Shown one piece after another: positions 43,097-52,835 of a stretch of DNA of 64,000 nt. Each line of letters starts with the position of its first letter. Position 1 is the stretch's first letter. A program made the position numbers and the translations under genes. The notes under the pieces are model-generated. The model ran no database searches, was not told where the DNA came from, and saw only the letters and a list, made by a program, of their open reading frames with translations. Source of the stretch: an uncultured Bacteroidales bacterium (GTDB lineage Bacteria > Bacteroidota > Bacteroidia > Bacteroidales > Paludibacteraceae); the NCBI GenBank assembly GCA_946411385.1, contig CAMKDV010000006.1, positions 1 through 64,000 of the forward strand, read 5' to 3'.

Positions 43097-44686
43097 ATGT
43101 ATCGACAAATGATCATAGTCATCGCCCTGTTGCTCACAGGCGTCACAGTACGCGCTAACGACAGTCTGCCTATCATTGAGGTGAAGGCGGACAGGACGAT
43201 GATATACCCGCAGCAGATGGAGCTGACAGGAGAGGAGACGCTGGCGGATATGCTGATGATGATGCCCGACATGATGATAGGCGGGTATGAGAACGTGATA
43301 GAGAACTACAACCTGCGCGTGGACAACGTGCCGCTGAACGGGGACAACCGATTGATAATCGGTCAGATGAAAGCCAAAGATATAGCCAAGATACAGGTAT
43401 GCACGAACACGGGTGTGGCGAAAGGTACGATAGGCAAGGCGGGTGTGATAGACATCACGATGAAGATGCCCGGTGCGGTGAAAGGCATGGTGGAGGCTCA
43501 AGGCGGCTTTGGCAAAACGATAGAAGGCAACGGAACGGCGAACATCCTCTATGGCAGCGAGCGCACGGACATCTATGCCAATGCCGCGTACCGCTATCAG
43601 AACGGACACAAGGAGTACGTGACGCTACACATGACCAACCGCTTTGATGCGCGCAACAAGCTGCTGACCTACCTCACCCAGCAATACCTAGCGATGCCTA
43701 ACGGGCACTCGCACAAGACGATGGGCAGGGCACGCTACTTCCACACCTTCAACGACACCGGCACGGAGCTGCTCGTACTGGGAGGGTACCAGTATGCCGC
43801 GGATCCAATGTACACCAACCAGCTGCCGATGTTCGTGCTGGAACTGAACACGCCGATCGTGAAAGGCCTGACGCTGATGGCGGGCGTGGAAGGTAATTAC
43901 CTGCTGACGGCACAAAAAGGTACTGACAGGAACTGGTATGTATTCAACCACGATATCTACCTGCAGATAACCTACTCCCTACCCCAATGGCGATTCACGG
44001 CGGGGCATCGCGTGATGCTATATAACTACCGGCTAGCGGACAGCTCTGCCGCGCAAAAACATTTCGACGTGCGCAACAACACCAACGCCTGCGTGATATA
44101 CATACCCAACGCGCGGCATCAAATCCAGCTGGGTTACTACCGCAAATATTTCAACCCCGCTTACCAGACTCTGTTCACGGACGCCAATGCCCTACAGGAC
44201 GCGCAGTGGGCGCTGACGAGAGGACTGCTGGAGGAGCAAGTGATCAACCAGATAAAACTGGCGTACGCCTATAGCCGTCAGAAACTGACCATCCAGCCGG
44301 AAGCAAGCTACTTCATCATAGAAGGCGTGGAGCACTACGGCGAGATAGGTGCATCCGCATACTGGAAGACCAAATGGGTGACACTGACGGGCGGAGCAAA
44401 CCTGTATGCATCCAAGAGCAAAGTGTTTGCATCGGTGAGGGTGGCACCCACCGCCTACCTGCCGCACCAATGGCAGATAGGGCTGCAGATGGTATACTAT
44501 ACACAGGACTCACCCGTGCGCGACCTGTACGGCACACCGGTATACGGATGCCTGAGCGTAAACAAGCAGATAGGCAGCTTTTTGAACATAGGCGTGGAGT
44601 GGCATGATATGTTTGACACGTTCTGCAGCAACCAGGCGAAAGTTAACAGGCATGCGGGGAACGTCAAGGTGCAATATCGGTTTTAA
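43097..44686 (+). CDS. Small TonB-dependent-receptor-like outer-membrane protein
   Basis: 529 residues from the ATG at 43097, which directly precedes a signal peptide (MIIVIALLLTGVTVRA). Residues about 30-140 resemble a TonB plug domain: ETLADMLMMMPDMMIGGYE, VDNVPLN and VAKGTIGKAGVIDITMK. The remainder is a beta-barrel of alternating aromatic strands ending in VQYRF. No CarboxypepD-like domain or recognisable TonB box is seen, and at 529 residues it is short for a receptor. The ligand is unknown. It stands alone between ygjP and gltS and may be expressed together with gltS (17-bp gap). Confidence 0.75.
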   Translation: MYRQMIIVIALLLTGVTVRANDSLPIIEVKADRTMIYPQQMELTGEETLADMLMMMPDMMIGGYENVIENYNLRVDNVPLNGDNRLIIGQMKAKDIAKIQVCTNTGVAKGTIGKAGVIDITMKMPGAVKGMVEAQGGFGKTIEGNGTANILYGSERTDIYANAAYRYQNGHKEYVTLHMTNRFDARNKLLTYLTQQYLAMPNGHSHKTMGRARYFHTFNDTGTELLVLGGYQYAADPMYTNQLPMFVLELNTPIVKGLTLMAGVEGNYLLTAQKGTDRNWYVFNHDIYLQITYSLPQWRFTAGHRVMLYNYRLADSSAAQKHFDVRNNTNACVIYIPNARHQIQLGYYRKYFNPAYQTLFTDANALQDAQWALTRGLLEEQVINQIKLAYAYSRQKLTIQPEASYFIIEGVEHYGEIGASAYWKTKWVTLTGGANLYASKSKVFASVRVAPTAYLPHQWQIGLQMVYYTQDSPVRDLYGTPVYGCLSVNKQIGSFLNIGVEWHDMFDTFCSNQAKVNRHAGNVKVQYRF

Positions 44687-44703
44687 ATAAGAATTAAGAG
44701 GAT

Positions 44704-45972
44704 ATGACAAGCATTGAATTGAATATGATTCAGACGGCGGGTGTGGGAGCACTAGCTCTGCTGGTAGGTATGGTGCTGACGCGTAAAGTAAGCTTCTTGC
44801 AGCGGTTCTGCATACCGTCGCCGGTGAGCGGCGGCATCATCTTCTCGCTGCTGACATTGGCGCTGTACGGAATATTTGATATCGAGGTGTCGTTCGACAA
44901 CACGCTACGGGATATATGTATGCTCGCATTCTTTACCACCGTGGGCTACCAGTGCAACATGAAAGTGCTCAAACAGGGCGGCAAGACGCTGGCAATCATG
45001 ATAGGCTTGCTCGTGCTAATTATCTCGCTGCAGAACCTGATGCCGTGGGGCATCACGCGCCTGATGAAGGTAAATCCGCTGCTGGGCATCGCAGCAGGCA
45101 GCGTATCAATGACGGGCGGTCACGGTACGGCAGGCGGCTTTGCCGGAGTGCTGGAACAGATGGGATTGCAGGGTGCTGGAACAATAGGCATGGCAGCGGC
45201 TACTTTCGGGCTGATAGCAGGTTCGATGGTAGGCGGACCAATGGCTGAATTTATGATCGGAAAGCGCCTGAAAGACGAAAAGGAGCAGCCGAAAGATGAC
45301 GAGATAGACCCCGCCATGGCAGGTATAGAGAGCGACGAAGCTTCGCCAGAAGGACGAGCCAAACGAATGAGTTCGAACGAACAGGAGTTCCGGCAGTATG
45401 CCAAAGCCAGTTATTGGATCCTCCTTGCGATGGGCGGCGGCACCCTGCTGAGTTGGGCAATAGATTTGACGGGCGTAACCTTTCCATCGTATTTCGGAGC
45501 CCTATTGTTAGCTGCCATCATGCGCAATATCATGGGCGTCATTCCGTACAAGGAAAACGGCACATGGGTAAAGGCGGACAAGCTGCTGGATACGGAGCGC
45601 ATCACAAGCGTGGGTAACATTTGCCTGTCGCTATTCCTGGGCATGGCGATGATATCATTGAGGCTATGGGAACTGCAAAACCTGGCACTGCCGCTGGTGG
45701 TGATCCTGGCATCGCAGGTAGTGATGATGGTGCTGTTCGTACTCTTTGTAGCTTTCCCACTGTTAGGCCGCAACTACGATGCCGCTGTGCTGTGTGCAGG
45801 CATTTGCGGTTTTGGCTTGGGCGCCACGCCCAACGCGATGGCGAACATGAGTGCCGTATGCTACAAATACCGCTACACGGTCAAGCCCTTCTTGATTATA
45901 CCGATCATCGGTGCCATCTTTACCGACATCATCAACACCGCCATCATCACCCTATTCCTGAACATTATGTAG
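44704..45972 (+). CDS. gltS: Sodium/glutamate symporter
   Basis: 422 residues, about ten to twelve membrane segments arranged in two inverted halves, as in GltS. Typical blocks: FCIPSPVSGGIIFSLL, GSVSMTGGHGTAGGFAG in the first half and FGLGATPNAMANM in the second. A charged cytoplasmic loop (about 185-235) separates the halves. It imports glutamate with Na+, which fits an organism that also exports Na+ by methylmalonyl-CoA decarboxylase. A terminator follows. Confidence 0.93.
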   Translation: MTSIELNMIQTAGVGALALLVGMVLTRKVSFLQRFCIPSPVSGGIIFSLLTLALYGIFDIEVSFDNTLRDICMLAFFTTVGYQCNMKVLKQGGKTLAIMIGLLVLIISLQNLMPWGITRLMKVNPLLGIAAGSVSMTGGHGTAGGFAGVLEQMGLQGAGTIGMAAATFGLIAGSMVGGPMAEFMIGKRLKDEKEQPKDDEIDPAMAGIESDEASPEGRAKRMSSNEQEFRQYAKASYWILLAMGGGTLLSWAIDLTGVTFPSYFGALLLAAIMRNIMGVIPYKENGTWVKADKLLDTERITSVGNICLSLFLGMAMISLRLWELQNLALPLVVILASQVVMMVLFVLFVAFPLLGRNYDAAVLCAGICGFGLGATPNAMANMSAVCYKYRYTVKPFLIIPIIGAIFTDIINTAIITLFLNIM

Positions 45973-45977
45973 AGAAC

Positions 45978-46010
45978 AAAAAAACGACCCACGGAAGTGA
46001 GCCGTTTTTT
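45978..46010 (+). terminator. Terminator after gltS
   Basis: AAAAAACG...CGTTTTTT hairpin with an inner CCCAC/GTGAG stem holding one mismatch. It is symmetrical enough to serve the convergent transporter gene as well. Confidence 0.65.
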
Positions 46011-46040
46011 AATTGACAATTGACAATTTTCAATTGACAA
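46011..46040. repeat. AATTGACAATTGACAATT-type repeat
   Basis: Three to four units of (C)AATTGACAATT, partly palindromic, fill the gap between the gltS terminator and the end of the transporter gene. They belong to the interspersed repeat set. Confidence 0.75.
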
Positions 46041-47486
46041 TTAATCGATTACAACAGGTTGGTGCTTGGGCACGAGGGTTTTCATAACAGTCCAGCCGAT
46101 GAGGTAAGCGACAGCGCAGATACAGAAGATGATCATGTAGCCTGCAGGTTTGCCGGTAAAGCCTACGAAGCGAAAGGCTTCGCCCAGACCGGCAGCGTGA
46201 TCGAAGAGCATACCCGAACCTTTGTTGATGAGGAACGAGCCTACACCGCCCGCCATGGCACCTATACCGGTGATGGTTGCTACAGCCGACTTGGGGAACA
46301 TATCACCCGTGGTGGAGAAGATGTTAGCCGACCAGCTTTGATGCGCAGCACCAACGATACCGATGATGATAGCTACAGCCCACGGACCATACACACCACC
46401 CAGAGGCTGTGCAAAAAGAGCAAACAGGGGGAAGAAGGCGAAGATGAGCATTGCACGCATACGACCTGCGTAGGGTTCCATTCCACGCTTCTCGACGAAG
46501 ATCTTAGGCAGGTAACCGCCGAACAGGGAAATAACCGTGACGATGGCATAAAGGGTGAAGATAAGGGCTATACCTTGCGGGTCGGAAGCCTTGATGCCAT
46601 ACTGGTCCTGGAAATAAGCCGGAGCCCAGAAGAGGAAGAACCACCAAACGCCATCGGTCATGAACTTACCAAACGCAAACGACCAGGTCTGTTTGTGCTT
46701 GAAGGCCTCGGCGAAGGACATCTGTTTTTCATTTGTGATTTGTGATTTGTCATTTGTGGTTTCGGCATCGTCTTGCTGGATGTATTCCAACTCAGCAGCG
46801 TTGACATGCTTGGACTCGGTAGGTTTGTCATAGACGAAGATCCAGATACCGGCCCAGATGAAGCCCAATGCACCGATGATGATGAATGCCCATTCCCATC
46901 CGAGGCTCTTTGCCAACAGAGGAATAGTAGCCGGAGCAGCCAGTGCACCTACGGACGCGCCTGCGTTGAACAGGGCGGTAGCAAAAGCACGATCCTTCTT
47001 GGGGAAATACTCTGCGGTAACCTTGATGGCAGCGGGGAAGTTGCCGGCTTCACCAAGTCCGAGAATCAGACGACAAGCGAGGAACAGCCACACACTCACC
47101 ATCGAGATAGTGCTCACTATCGCACCGGATGCTTCCAGCAATGCCTGCTTGCTCTCCAAGCCCACGATATGCTCGGTAACGAAGCCGCAGCCAGCGTGCA
47201 TCACAGCACCGAGCGACCATACGATGATTGCCCATAGATAGCCTCGTTTGGTGCCCATCCAATCGATGAACTTACCGGCAAAAAGGCAGAAGATAGCGTA
47301 CGCGATAGAGAACACGCCGGTGATGGTTCCGTAATCGGAATCCGTCCAGTGGAACTCGGGTTGAATGAACTCTTTGAAGGTCAAGGACAGGACTTGGCGG
47401 TCCATATAATTGACCGTAGTGGCGAAAAAGAGCATCGCACACATGATCCAACGCCAGTTGGTCATAATTTTTTGTTGTGTACTCAT
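46041..47486 (-). CDS. MFS hexuronate transporter (ExuT-like)
   Basis: 481 residues with twelve predicted membrane helices, of the anion:cation symporter group: NYMDRQVLSLTF after the first helix, RLILGLGEAGNFPAAIK and the GxLxDRxG-like FAGKFIDWMGTKRG. It is placed at the end of a pectin locus beside kduI and kduD, so galacturonate or unsaturated uronate uptake is likely. Residues 244-255 (TNDKSQITNEKQ), in the central cytoplasmic loop, are encoded by a TTTGTGATTTGTCATTTG repeat (about 46722-46758), inserted in frame. Confidence 0.85.
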   Translation of the reverse strand: MSTQQKIMTNWRWIMCAMLFFATTVNYMDRQVLSLTFKEFIQPEFHWTDSDYGTITGVFSIAYAIFCLFAGKFIDWMGTKRGYLWAIIVWSLGAVMHAGCGFVTEHIVGLESKQALLEASGAIVSTISMVSVWLFLACRLILGLGEAGNFPAAIKVTAEYFPKKDRAFATALFNAGASVGALAAPATIPLLAKSLGWEWAFIIIGALGFIWAGIWIFVYDKPTESKHVNAAELEYIQQDDAETTNDKSQITNEKQMSFAEAFKHKQTWSFAFGKFMTDGVWWFFLFWAPAYFQDQYGIKASDPQGIALIFTLYAIVTVISLFGGYLPKIFVEKRGMEPYAGRMRAMLIFAFFPLFALFAQPLGGVYGPWAVAIIIGIVGAAHQSWSANIFSTTGDMFPKSAVATITGIGAMAGGVGSFLINKGSGMLFDHAAGLGEAFRFVGFTGKPAGYMIIFCICAVAYLIGWTVMKTLVPKHQPVVID

Positions 47487-47542
47487 AGAATTATATTTTA
47501 GTCAAACATTATCAATATTAATCGCCCAAGATTGGTCGATGG

Positions 47543-48385
47543 CTATTTGAGGTCGGTGATGAGGCTGAAGTCCTGGTCGCCGTAGTCGAGGTTCTCACCG
47601 CCCATGCCCCAGATGAAGGTATAGTTGTGGGTAGCAGCAGCGGAGTGGATGGACCACTCGGGTGAGAGCACAGCCTGATTGCCACGCATCCAGATGTGGC
47701 GGGTTTCATCCACCTCGCCCATGAAGTGGCAGACTGCCTGATCGTCGGGCACCTCGAAGTAGAAGTAGGCCTCCATCCGACGGCTGTGGACATGTGCGGG
47801 CATGGTATTCCAGACGCTACCCGGAGCCAGTTCAGTCATACCCATCTGCAGCTGGCAGGTAGGCAGCACCTGGTTGACGAGCATCTTGTTAATGTTGCGT
47901 TCGTTGGACATTTCGAGGCTTCCCATGTGAGCCACGACGGCGTCGGCTTTGGTTACCAACTTGTCGGGATAAGTGCAGTGGGCGGTAGCGGAGTTGAAAT
48001 AGAACAGTGCGGGATTGGCAGCATCGAGGCTCTCAAAACGCACCTCACGGTCACCGCGACCGATGTAAAGAGCCTGTTTGTAGTCAAGAAGATATATCTG
48101 GTCACCTGCAATGACGCGACCTTTGCCGCCTACGTTGAAGATCCCCATCTCACGGCGTGTGAGGAAGAAGGGAGCTTTCAGCGGGTCGATGGCTTCGAGC
48201 AGCAGGCTCTCGCCGACAGGCATAGCACCACCGACAATCATTCGGTCGTACATGGAATAGACCATATTCACCTCGTTGGGTGCAAACACGCGCTCGATGA
48301 GAAAATCATGACGCAGACGCGTGGTATCGTACGATTTGGCATCCACTGGGTTGGAGGCATAACGCACTTCGTAGTTTGTTTTCAT
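47543..48385 (-). CDS. kduI: 5-keto-4-deoxyuronate isomerase
   Basis: 280 residues, cupin fold. It converts 5-keto-4-deoxyuronate (from unsaturated galacturonate released by pectate lyase and GH105) to 2,5-diketo-3-deoxygluconate, the substrate of KduD. The zinc site is visible in MPAHVHSRRMEAYFYF (two His and a Glu) with a later His in SPEWSIHSAAATHNY. Length and text are normal for the family. Confidence 0.96.
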   Translation of the reverse strand: MKTNYEVRYASNPVDAKSYDTTRLRHDFLIERVFAPNEVNMVYSMYDRMIVGGAMPVGESLLLEAIDPLKAPFFLTRREMGIFNVGGKGRVIAGDQIYLLDYKQALYIGRGDREVRFESLDAANPALFYFNSATAHCTYPDKLVTKADAVVAHMGSLEMSNERNINKMLVNQVLPTCQLQMGMTELAPGSVWNTMPAHVHSRRMEAYFYFEVPDDQAVCHFMGEVDETRHIWMRGNQAVLSPEWSIHSAAATHNYTFIWGMGGENLDYGDQDFSLITDLK

Positions 48386-48412
48386 ATTTTTTGAGTTTTC
48401 AGTTATCAGTAA

Positions 48413-49285
48413 TCAGTTATGCCACTCGCTCCAGGTAGCACCGAAATAATAGGTGAGTGTGTCGCCGAGCTGGTAGGGGCGGACGGCGACCAAGTTACCG
48501 TCCACAATATCAGTCAGCGTAGCGCCGGGCGTTTTTACAGAGATCTGTATGCGGCCTTGTGAGGTCGAGCCGTTGTATTCGTAGTTCATCTGAGCCGCCT
48601 GTTTGTCGCTGAGCGCATCTTCCTCATAAAAGACATACCCCACCTCCGGTATGGTCATATAGTAGTCCACCGTATCGTGCAGATAGATGCCACCACCCAC
48701 TAAAAGGTGAAAGGTGATAGGTGATAGGTGATAGGATTGCGTTAGTTCAAGTACCACTTCGGCTTTGTTCTGCAACTGTCCCGCCTCAGCGGTGATGGTA
48801 AGCGATTCGCGGAGTATTTGTCCGGCAACAAGCAGACTATCGTACTCCAGGCGGAAGACAAAACGGTCGGGGGTCTGCTCAAGGATCTCGTAGCGGTCGT
48901 AAGGTCCACCTATCCATGTCCGGTAGTTTTCGCCATCAGCCGTTAATACGACGAGGCCACCCGCACCGCAGGTATGGGCTACCTTGTAGCAATCGAGGTT
49001 GCCGTCGTAGTTGATGTGGTATGGACGGTGATCTTTCAATTCTCGTCCGTACATCGTGTCAACGACCAGTGCGGGGCTATTCTTGAGCCAGAGATCAACA
49101 CCGTTGGAGGGGTTCTCGGGTTTGAGGGCAGCGCCGTACATGCGGAAAGCGGCATACTCGTTCTCCCAAGCGAAATCATCCTTGCGCTCGGGCACATAGC
49201 GGCCATACACCTTTGCCGACTGCTGCTCTTTTAGAGCACAGCCGACCAAGGACAAAGCCATAAGAAAAAATAATATTTTCTTCAT
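48413..49285 (-). CDS. DUF4861 family lipoprotein, first copy
   Basis: 290 residues. The signal peptide ends in the lipobox LVGC. The body has the DUF4861 block: GRYVPERKDDFAWENEYAA, a Trp-rich core and GNLDCYKVAHTCGAGG. DUF4861 proteins occur in Bacteroidetes pectin and related polysaccharide loci; their activity is not known to me. Residues about 184-195 (SYHLSPITFHLL) are encoded by a CACCTATCACCTTTC-type repeat (48702-48735), inserted in frame. A second DUF4861 gene lies two genes upstream. Confidence 0.75.
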   Translation of the reverse strand: MKKILFFLMALSLVGCALKEQQSAKVYGRYVPERKDDFAWENEYAAFRMYGAALKPENPSNGVDLWLKNSPALVVDTMYGRELKDHRPYHINYDGNLDCYKVAHTCGAGGLVVLTADGENYRTWIGGPYDRYEILEQTPDRFVFRLEYDSLLVAGQILRESLTITAEAGQLQNKAEVVLELTQSYHLSPITFHLLVGGGIYLHDTVDYYMTIPEVGYVFYEEDALSDKQAAQMNYEYNGSTSQGRIQISVKTPGATLTDIVDGNLVAVRPYQLGDTLTYYFGATWSEWHN

Positions 49286-49294
49286 TGTTTTTCT

Positions 49295-49398
49295 ATTTTG
49301 AGATTTTTAGCGAGCATATTTAGATTTTCTCGTAAGGGAGCAATGTGGTGCATTGTGACCGAACAAAAAAGCCAAAGATGCCGCTAAAAAATCAAAAT
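49295..49398. other. Long inverted repeat between kduD and the DUF4861 gene
   Basis: ATTTTGAGATTTTTAGCG (49295-49312) pairs with CGCTAAAAAATCAAAAT (49382-49398), one bulged base, around a ~69-base interior that holds a smaller CTCGTAAGGGAG stem. It could stabilise or process the operon RNA between kduD and the next gene. It is too long for a simple terminator and has no following T-run. Confidence 0.55.
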
Positions 49399-50201
49399 CA
49401 CTCAGGTTGTTTGCCGATGTAGGCTAAAATTCCACCATCGACATACAAGATATGACCATTCACTGCATCACTTGCATGTGAGGCGAGGAAGACAGCGGGT
49501 CCGCCGAGTTCGTCGGGATCGAGCCAACGACCGGCAGGGGTCTTGGCGCAGATGAACGAGTCGAACGGATGACGGCTGCCGTCCGGTTGGCGTTCACGCA
49601 GCGGAGCCGTCTGCGGGGTAGCGATATAGCCCGGACCAATGCCGTTGCACTGGATATTATATCCGCCGTACTCGGAGCAGATATTACGCGTAAGCATCTT
49701 CAGTCCGCCCTTGGCAGCAGCGTAAGCGCTGACGGTCTCACGGCCAAGTTCGGACATCATAGAGCAGATATTGATGATCTTACCTTCGCGGCGCTCCATC
49801 ATCTCGGGCAGCACAGCAGCGCTGACGATATAGGGGGCTACGAGATCAATATCGATGACCGCCTGGAAATCGGCTCGCTTCATCTCGTGCATAGGTATGC
49901 GCTTGATGATACCGGCATTGTTGACGAGGATATCGATCTGTCCGACCTCGGCATGGATGCGCTCAACAAGCGCTTTGATGGCAACCTCATCGGTGACATC
50001 ACATACATAGCCGTGCACATTCATTATACCCTCGGCGTGGTAGTCGCTGATGGCTTTGGCAATAGCCTCTTCACTGCGGGCATTGAAGATAATATTCTTT
50101 GCCCTGGCTTGGGCATACGCCTTGGCGATAGCAAAGCCTATCCCGTAACAAGCGCCTGTGATCCAAGCATTCTTACCATCTAATGAAAAAGGAGAGTTCA
50201 T
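49398..50201 (-). CDS. kduD: 2-dehydro-3-deoxy-D-gluconate 5-dehydrogenase
   Basis: 267 residues, short-chain dehydrogenase. NAD(P) motif TGACYGIG (15-22), NNAG near 90, and active-site SxxxYxxxK (ELGRETVSAYAAAKGG). It reduces 2,5-diketo-3-deoxygluconate to 2-keto-3-deoxygluconate, the step after KduI. A gluconate 5-dehydrogenase assignment would be an alternative on sequence, but the neighbours (kduI, pectinases) support KduD. Its C-terminus meets one arm of the inverted repeat at 49382-49398. Confidence 0.88.
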   Translation of the reverse strand: MNSPFSLDGKNAWITGACYGIGFAIAKAYAQARAKNIIFNARSEEAIAKAISDYHAEGIMNVHGYVCDVTDEVAIKALVERIHAEVGQIDILVNNAGIIKRIPMHEMKRADFQAVIDIDLVAPYIVSAAVLPEMMERREGKIINICSMMSELGRETVSAYAAAKGGLKMLTRNICSEYGGYNIQCNGIGPGYIATPQTAPLRERQPDGSRHPFDSFICAKTPAGRWLDPDELGGPAVFLASHASDAVNGHILYVDGGILAYIGKQPE

Positions 50202-50203
50202 AT

Positions 50204-50256
50204 ATTTTAGATTTTAGATTGCAAATTTTAGATTTTAAATTTTAGATTTTAGATTT
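50204..50256. repeat. ATTTTAGATTTTAGATT repeat upstream of kduD
   Basis: Six or more irregular units of ATTTTAGA fill the gap between the second DUF4861 gene and kduD. Confidence 0.8.
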
Positions 50257-50261
50257 GGGTA

Positions 50262-51296
50262 TTATATCAGCTTGGCAGCCCAAGAGCGGAGGTAAGTCAG
50301 CCATTCCTCCAAGTTAGTAGCCACAGGGTGAGATTCCTTGGTGGCACCGACGCAGGTGAGATAGAAGTGTGCGGACGTACACATTTTACATTTGTCATTT
50401 ACCATTTGTGATTGGTCATTTTTTGCTTGTGATTGATGCAACAAGCACAATTGATTGGATGGGTCGTTAACGATCTCACCGGCATAGGGTTTGGGGATAA
50501 AGACGGCTAAGCCAACTGTTTCTTTGGCATATTTGATAGTATCGTTCACAGGAAAGTCTGTGCCCCAGGAAACGAGGAGAACTCCGTTCTCCAATTTCAA
50601 ATTTATGATTTCTGATTTATGATTTTCATCTTTAGCCGGGATGGTTTGTACGCCGGTACAAAGTCCGTCAACGGGGCTGCTGAGACTGACATCACATCGC
50701 ATATCGCGATGACCGGCACAGAGCGTGTATTGGACGGACAAATCCACGGTTTTGCCCTCGACCTGCCATTGCTTGACAGCCACCTCGATGGTTGCTTTGT
50801 TACGCGAGCTATGCACAATGCGTTGCGAGCGTTCGGCAACCGGCTCGATGTGCACATGTTTTTTGCCATTCCAGTACTTGACCGAACCGACACCTACCGT
50901 ACCCGACACGCGGAGTATATCATCGCCGTAGCCGGCAGCCAGGAGGCTGTCATCGGGATACCAGTAGCTTTGCGCCAGTTCGAGTTGCGGCGTGCGTTTG
51001 CAATAGGGATCGATGGTCTGCTTCTTGTCGAAATAGATTCGGTACGCCATCAGTTCGCTCTCCACTGCCACGCCATGGTGATGCAGGCTATGGTAGGTAT
51101 CCTTGTCGGGCGTGTCCGTCCAAGAGGTGATAGGATAGCAATGCCGCACCTTCTTGCCCTCATGGAGAATGGCATAACCCACCCTGGCCGAATCGGCAGG
51201 CGTGCCGATCCGCCAGAAGGAGGTAGCTACTCTCGGGGCACAGCCCGTGAGAGTGATTACCAAAAATGCTATGACCAATCTAACGGGTTTGCACAT
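50262..51296 (-). CDS. DUF4861 family lipoprotein, second copy
   Basis: 344 residues from the ATG at 51296, which gives a signal peptide and the lipobox LTGC. DUF4861-type blocks: YHSLHHHGVAVESELMAYRI, then FDKKQTIDPYCKRTPQLELA and GDDILRVSGTVGVGSVKYW. Histidines in SLHHHGVA stand out as possible metal or catalytic residues; that is speculative. Two short repeat-encoded insertions are in frame: about 50384-50440 (QSQAKNDQSQMVNDKCKM) and about 50593-50630 (ENHKSEIINLKLEN). The gene overlaps the preceding GH28 stop by 17 bp. A longer frame to 51353 is unlikely. Confidence 0.75.
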   Translation of the reverse strand: MCKPVRLVIAFLVITLTGCAPRVATSFWRIGTPADSARVGYAILHEGKKVRHCYPITSWTDTPDKDTYHSLHHHGVAVESELMAYRIYFDKKQTIDPYCKRTPQLELAQSYWYPDDSLLAAGYGDDILRVSGTVGVGSVKYWNGKKHVHIEPVAERSQRIVHSSRNKATIEVAVKQWQVEGKTVDLSVQYTLCAGHRDMRCDVSLSSPVDGLCTGVQTIPAKDENHKSEIINLKLENGVLLVSWGTDFPVNDTIKYAKETVGLAVFIPKPYAGEIVNDPSNQLCLLHQSQAKNDQSQMVNDKCKMCTSAHFYLTCVGATKESHPVATNLEEWLTYLRSWAAKLI

Positions 51297-52827
51297 TCTG
51301 AACAGTAGGAGCAAACACGAGCGGTTCGCCTTTGGTGACGGATATGTGTACATTATCGAGCATCAAGCCGTCGGTCTGGCGGAACAGAGCGCCGGTCTCG
51401 GCACTGATAGTGACATCACGCAGGGTAACATTCTGAATCTTCATCTCGGGCAGACCGTTGAACAGGACAGCCTTCTTGATATTGGCACCTTTGACATTCT
51501 CGATAACGATGTTGCGGAACGCGGGAGTCTCTTCGCTGACAGCCGGGGCATCCGCATTCATTCGCGCGGCAATCTCCTCTTCCGATTCTTCACCGGAGCC
51601 TTTGCCACCGTAGAACAGGTCGAAGATCAGTCCTTCGTTGGGGATATTGACCATGTTGACATCCTTGATGAAGATATTCTCAACCACCCCACCTCGTCCG
51701 CGTGTGGACTTGAAGCGCAGACCGACATCCGTGCCGATATACATATTGCGGCGCACCTCAACATTCTTGATACCTCCCGACATCTCCGAGCCGCACACGA
51801 AGCCTCCGTGACCATGATATACGACGCAGTTGTCGACCACGACATTCTCGGTAGGAATGCCTCGGTCGCGTCCGGGCTTGTCCTTGCCGGACTTCATACA
51901 GATGGCATCGTCGCCCACATCGAAGGTGGAAGAAGCTATCACCACATTGCGGCACGACTCAACATCAATGCCATCACCGTTCTGGCTGTACCAGGGGTTG
52001 CGGATGGTGACGCCGTTGACAACGACGTTGGTACAGCACATAGGGTGCACATTCCAGCCGGGTGAGTTCTCGAAGGTGACGCCTTCCAATAGGATATTGT
52101 TGCACCCTACGAAATGCAGCAGCACGGGGCGAAGAAACGATTTGACTTGCTGCCAAAGAGCATCGTCAGTTATGACGGGCACATTCTGATCCAAGCAGTA
52201 GGACTGCGCCACGATAGAGCCTGAGTCGGGATACCATATATTGTTCTCAGCCACAATGCCGCCTTTCTCCCGGAGATGGTTTTTCCACTGGATGGATGAC
52301 ATCTTGACCTGCTTGACCGGCCGCCACCAGTCGCCATTGCCGTTGAACGTACCGTGACCGGTGATGGCAATGTTCTCAGCATTCAGGGCGTTGAGCGGGC
52401 TGGTGCAACGCTTGGTAGGTATACCCTCGAACCACTCATCGTGGATATCGTACAGACTGAGGTCGTGCGAGAAGAGGACGAAGCAGTTGTAGTCGGTATA
52501 GAGCCGCACGTTGGACTTGAGCGTGATAGGCGCTGTAAGATAGATACCTTCGGGAATAAGCACCGTACCGCCACCGGCAGCGGAGCAATCGTCGATAGCG
52601 TGCTGGATGGCATCGGTGGAGAGCGCTACACCGGAAGGGTCAGCACCGTAGTCCAGGACGGAGAACGTGCGATCGGCAAACTGCGGCAAAGTGATGCCGG
52701 GCATAGCGAACGAGGCTGAGCGGGTCAGAGCGTCGATATCAGCCTGACGGGTAGTCTGGTACTCCTGTTTGCCGGCGCAGGCGGCAAGGATCAGCACAGG
52801 AAAGATGAGAGAAACAATCTTTTTCAT
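51280..52827 (-). CDS. GH28 polygalacturonase lipoprotein, first copy
   Basis: 515 residues with a lipobox (ILAAC). Right-handed parallel beta-helix of glycoside hydrolase family 28, hydrolysing galacturonan. Catalytic blocks: SQNGDGIDVES (for the family's NTD), GDDAICMKSG (the DD pair), GHGGFVCGSEMSGG (His) and RFKSTRGRGG. All catalytic acids are present. It is probably surface- or periplasm-anchored. A charged insert (KGSGEESEEEIAARM) interrupts the C-terminal part of the helix. It is followed by the second DUF4861 gene. Confidence 0.93.
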   Translation of the reverse strand: MKKIVSLIFPVLILAACAGKQEYQTTRQADIDALTRSASFAMPGITLPQFADRTFSVLDYGADPSGVALSTDAIQHAIDDCSAAGGGTVLIPEGIYLTAPITLKSNVRLYTDYNCFVLFSHDLSLYDIHDEWFEGIPTKRCTSPLNALNAENIAITGHGTFNGNGDWWRPVKQVKMSSIQWKNHLREKGGIVAENNIWYPDSGSIVAQSYCLDQNVPVITDDALWQQVKSFLRPVLLHFVGCNNILLEGVTFENSPGWNVHPMCCTNVVVNGVTIRNPWYSQNGDGIDVESCRNVVIASSTFDVGDDAICMKSGKDKPGRDRGIPTENVVVDNCVVYHGHGGFVCGSEMSGGIKNVEVRRNMYIGTDVGLRFKSTRGRGGVVENIFIKDVNMVNIPNEGLIFDLFYGGKGSGEESEEEIAARMNADAPAVSEETPAFRNIVIENVKGANIKKAVLFNGLPEMKIQNVTLRDVTISAETGALFRQTDGLMLDNVHISVTKGEPLVFAPTVQNVQTR

Positions 52828-52835
52828 AACCGTAA

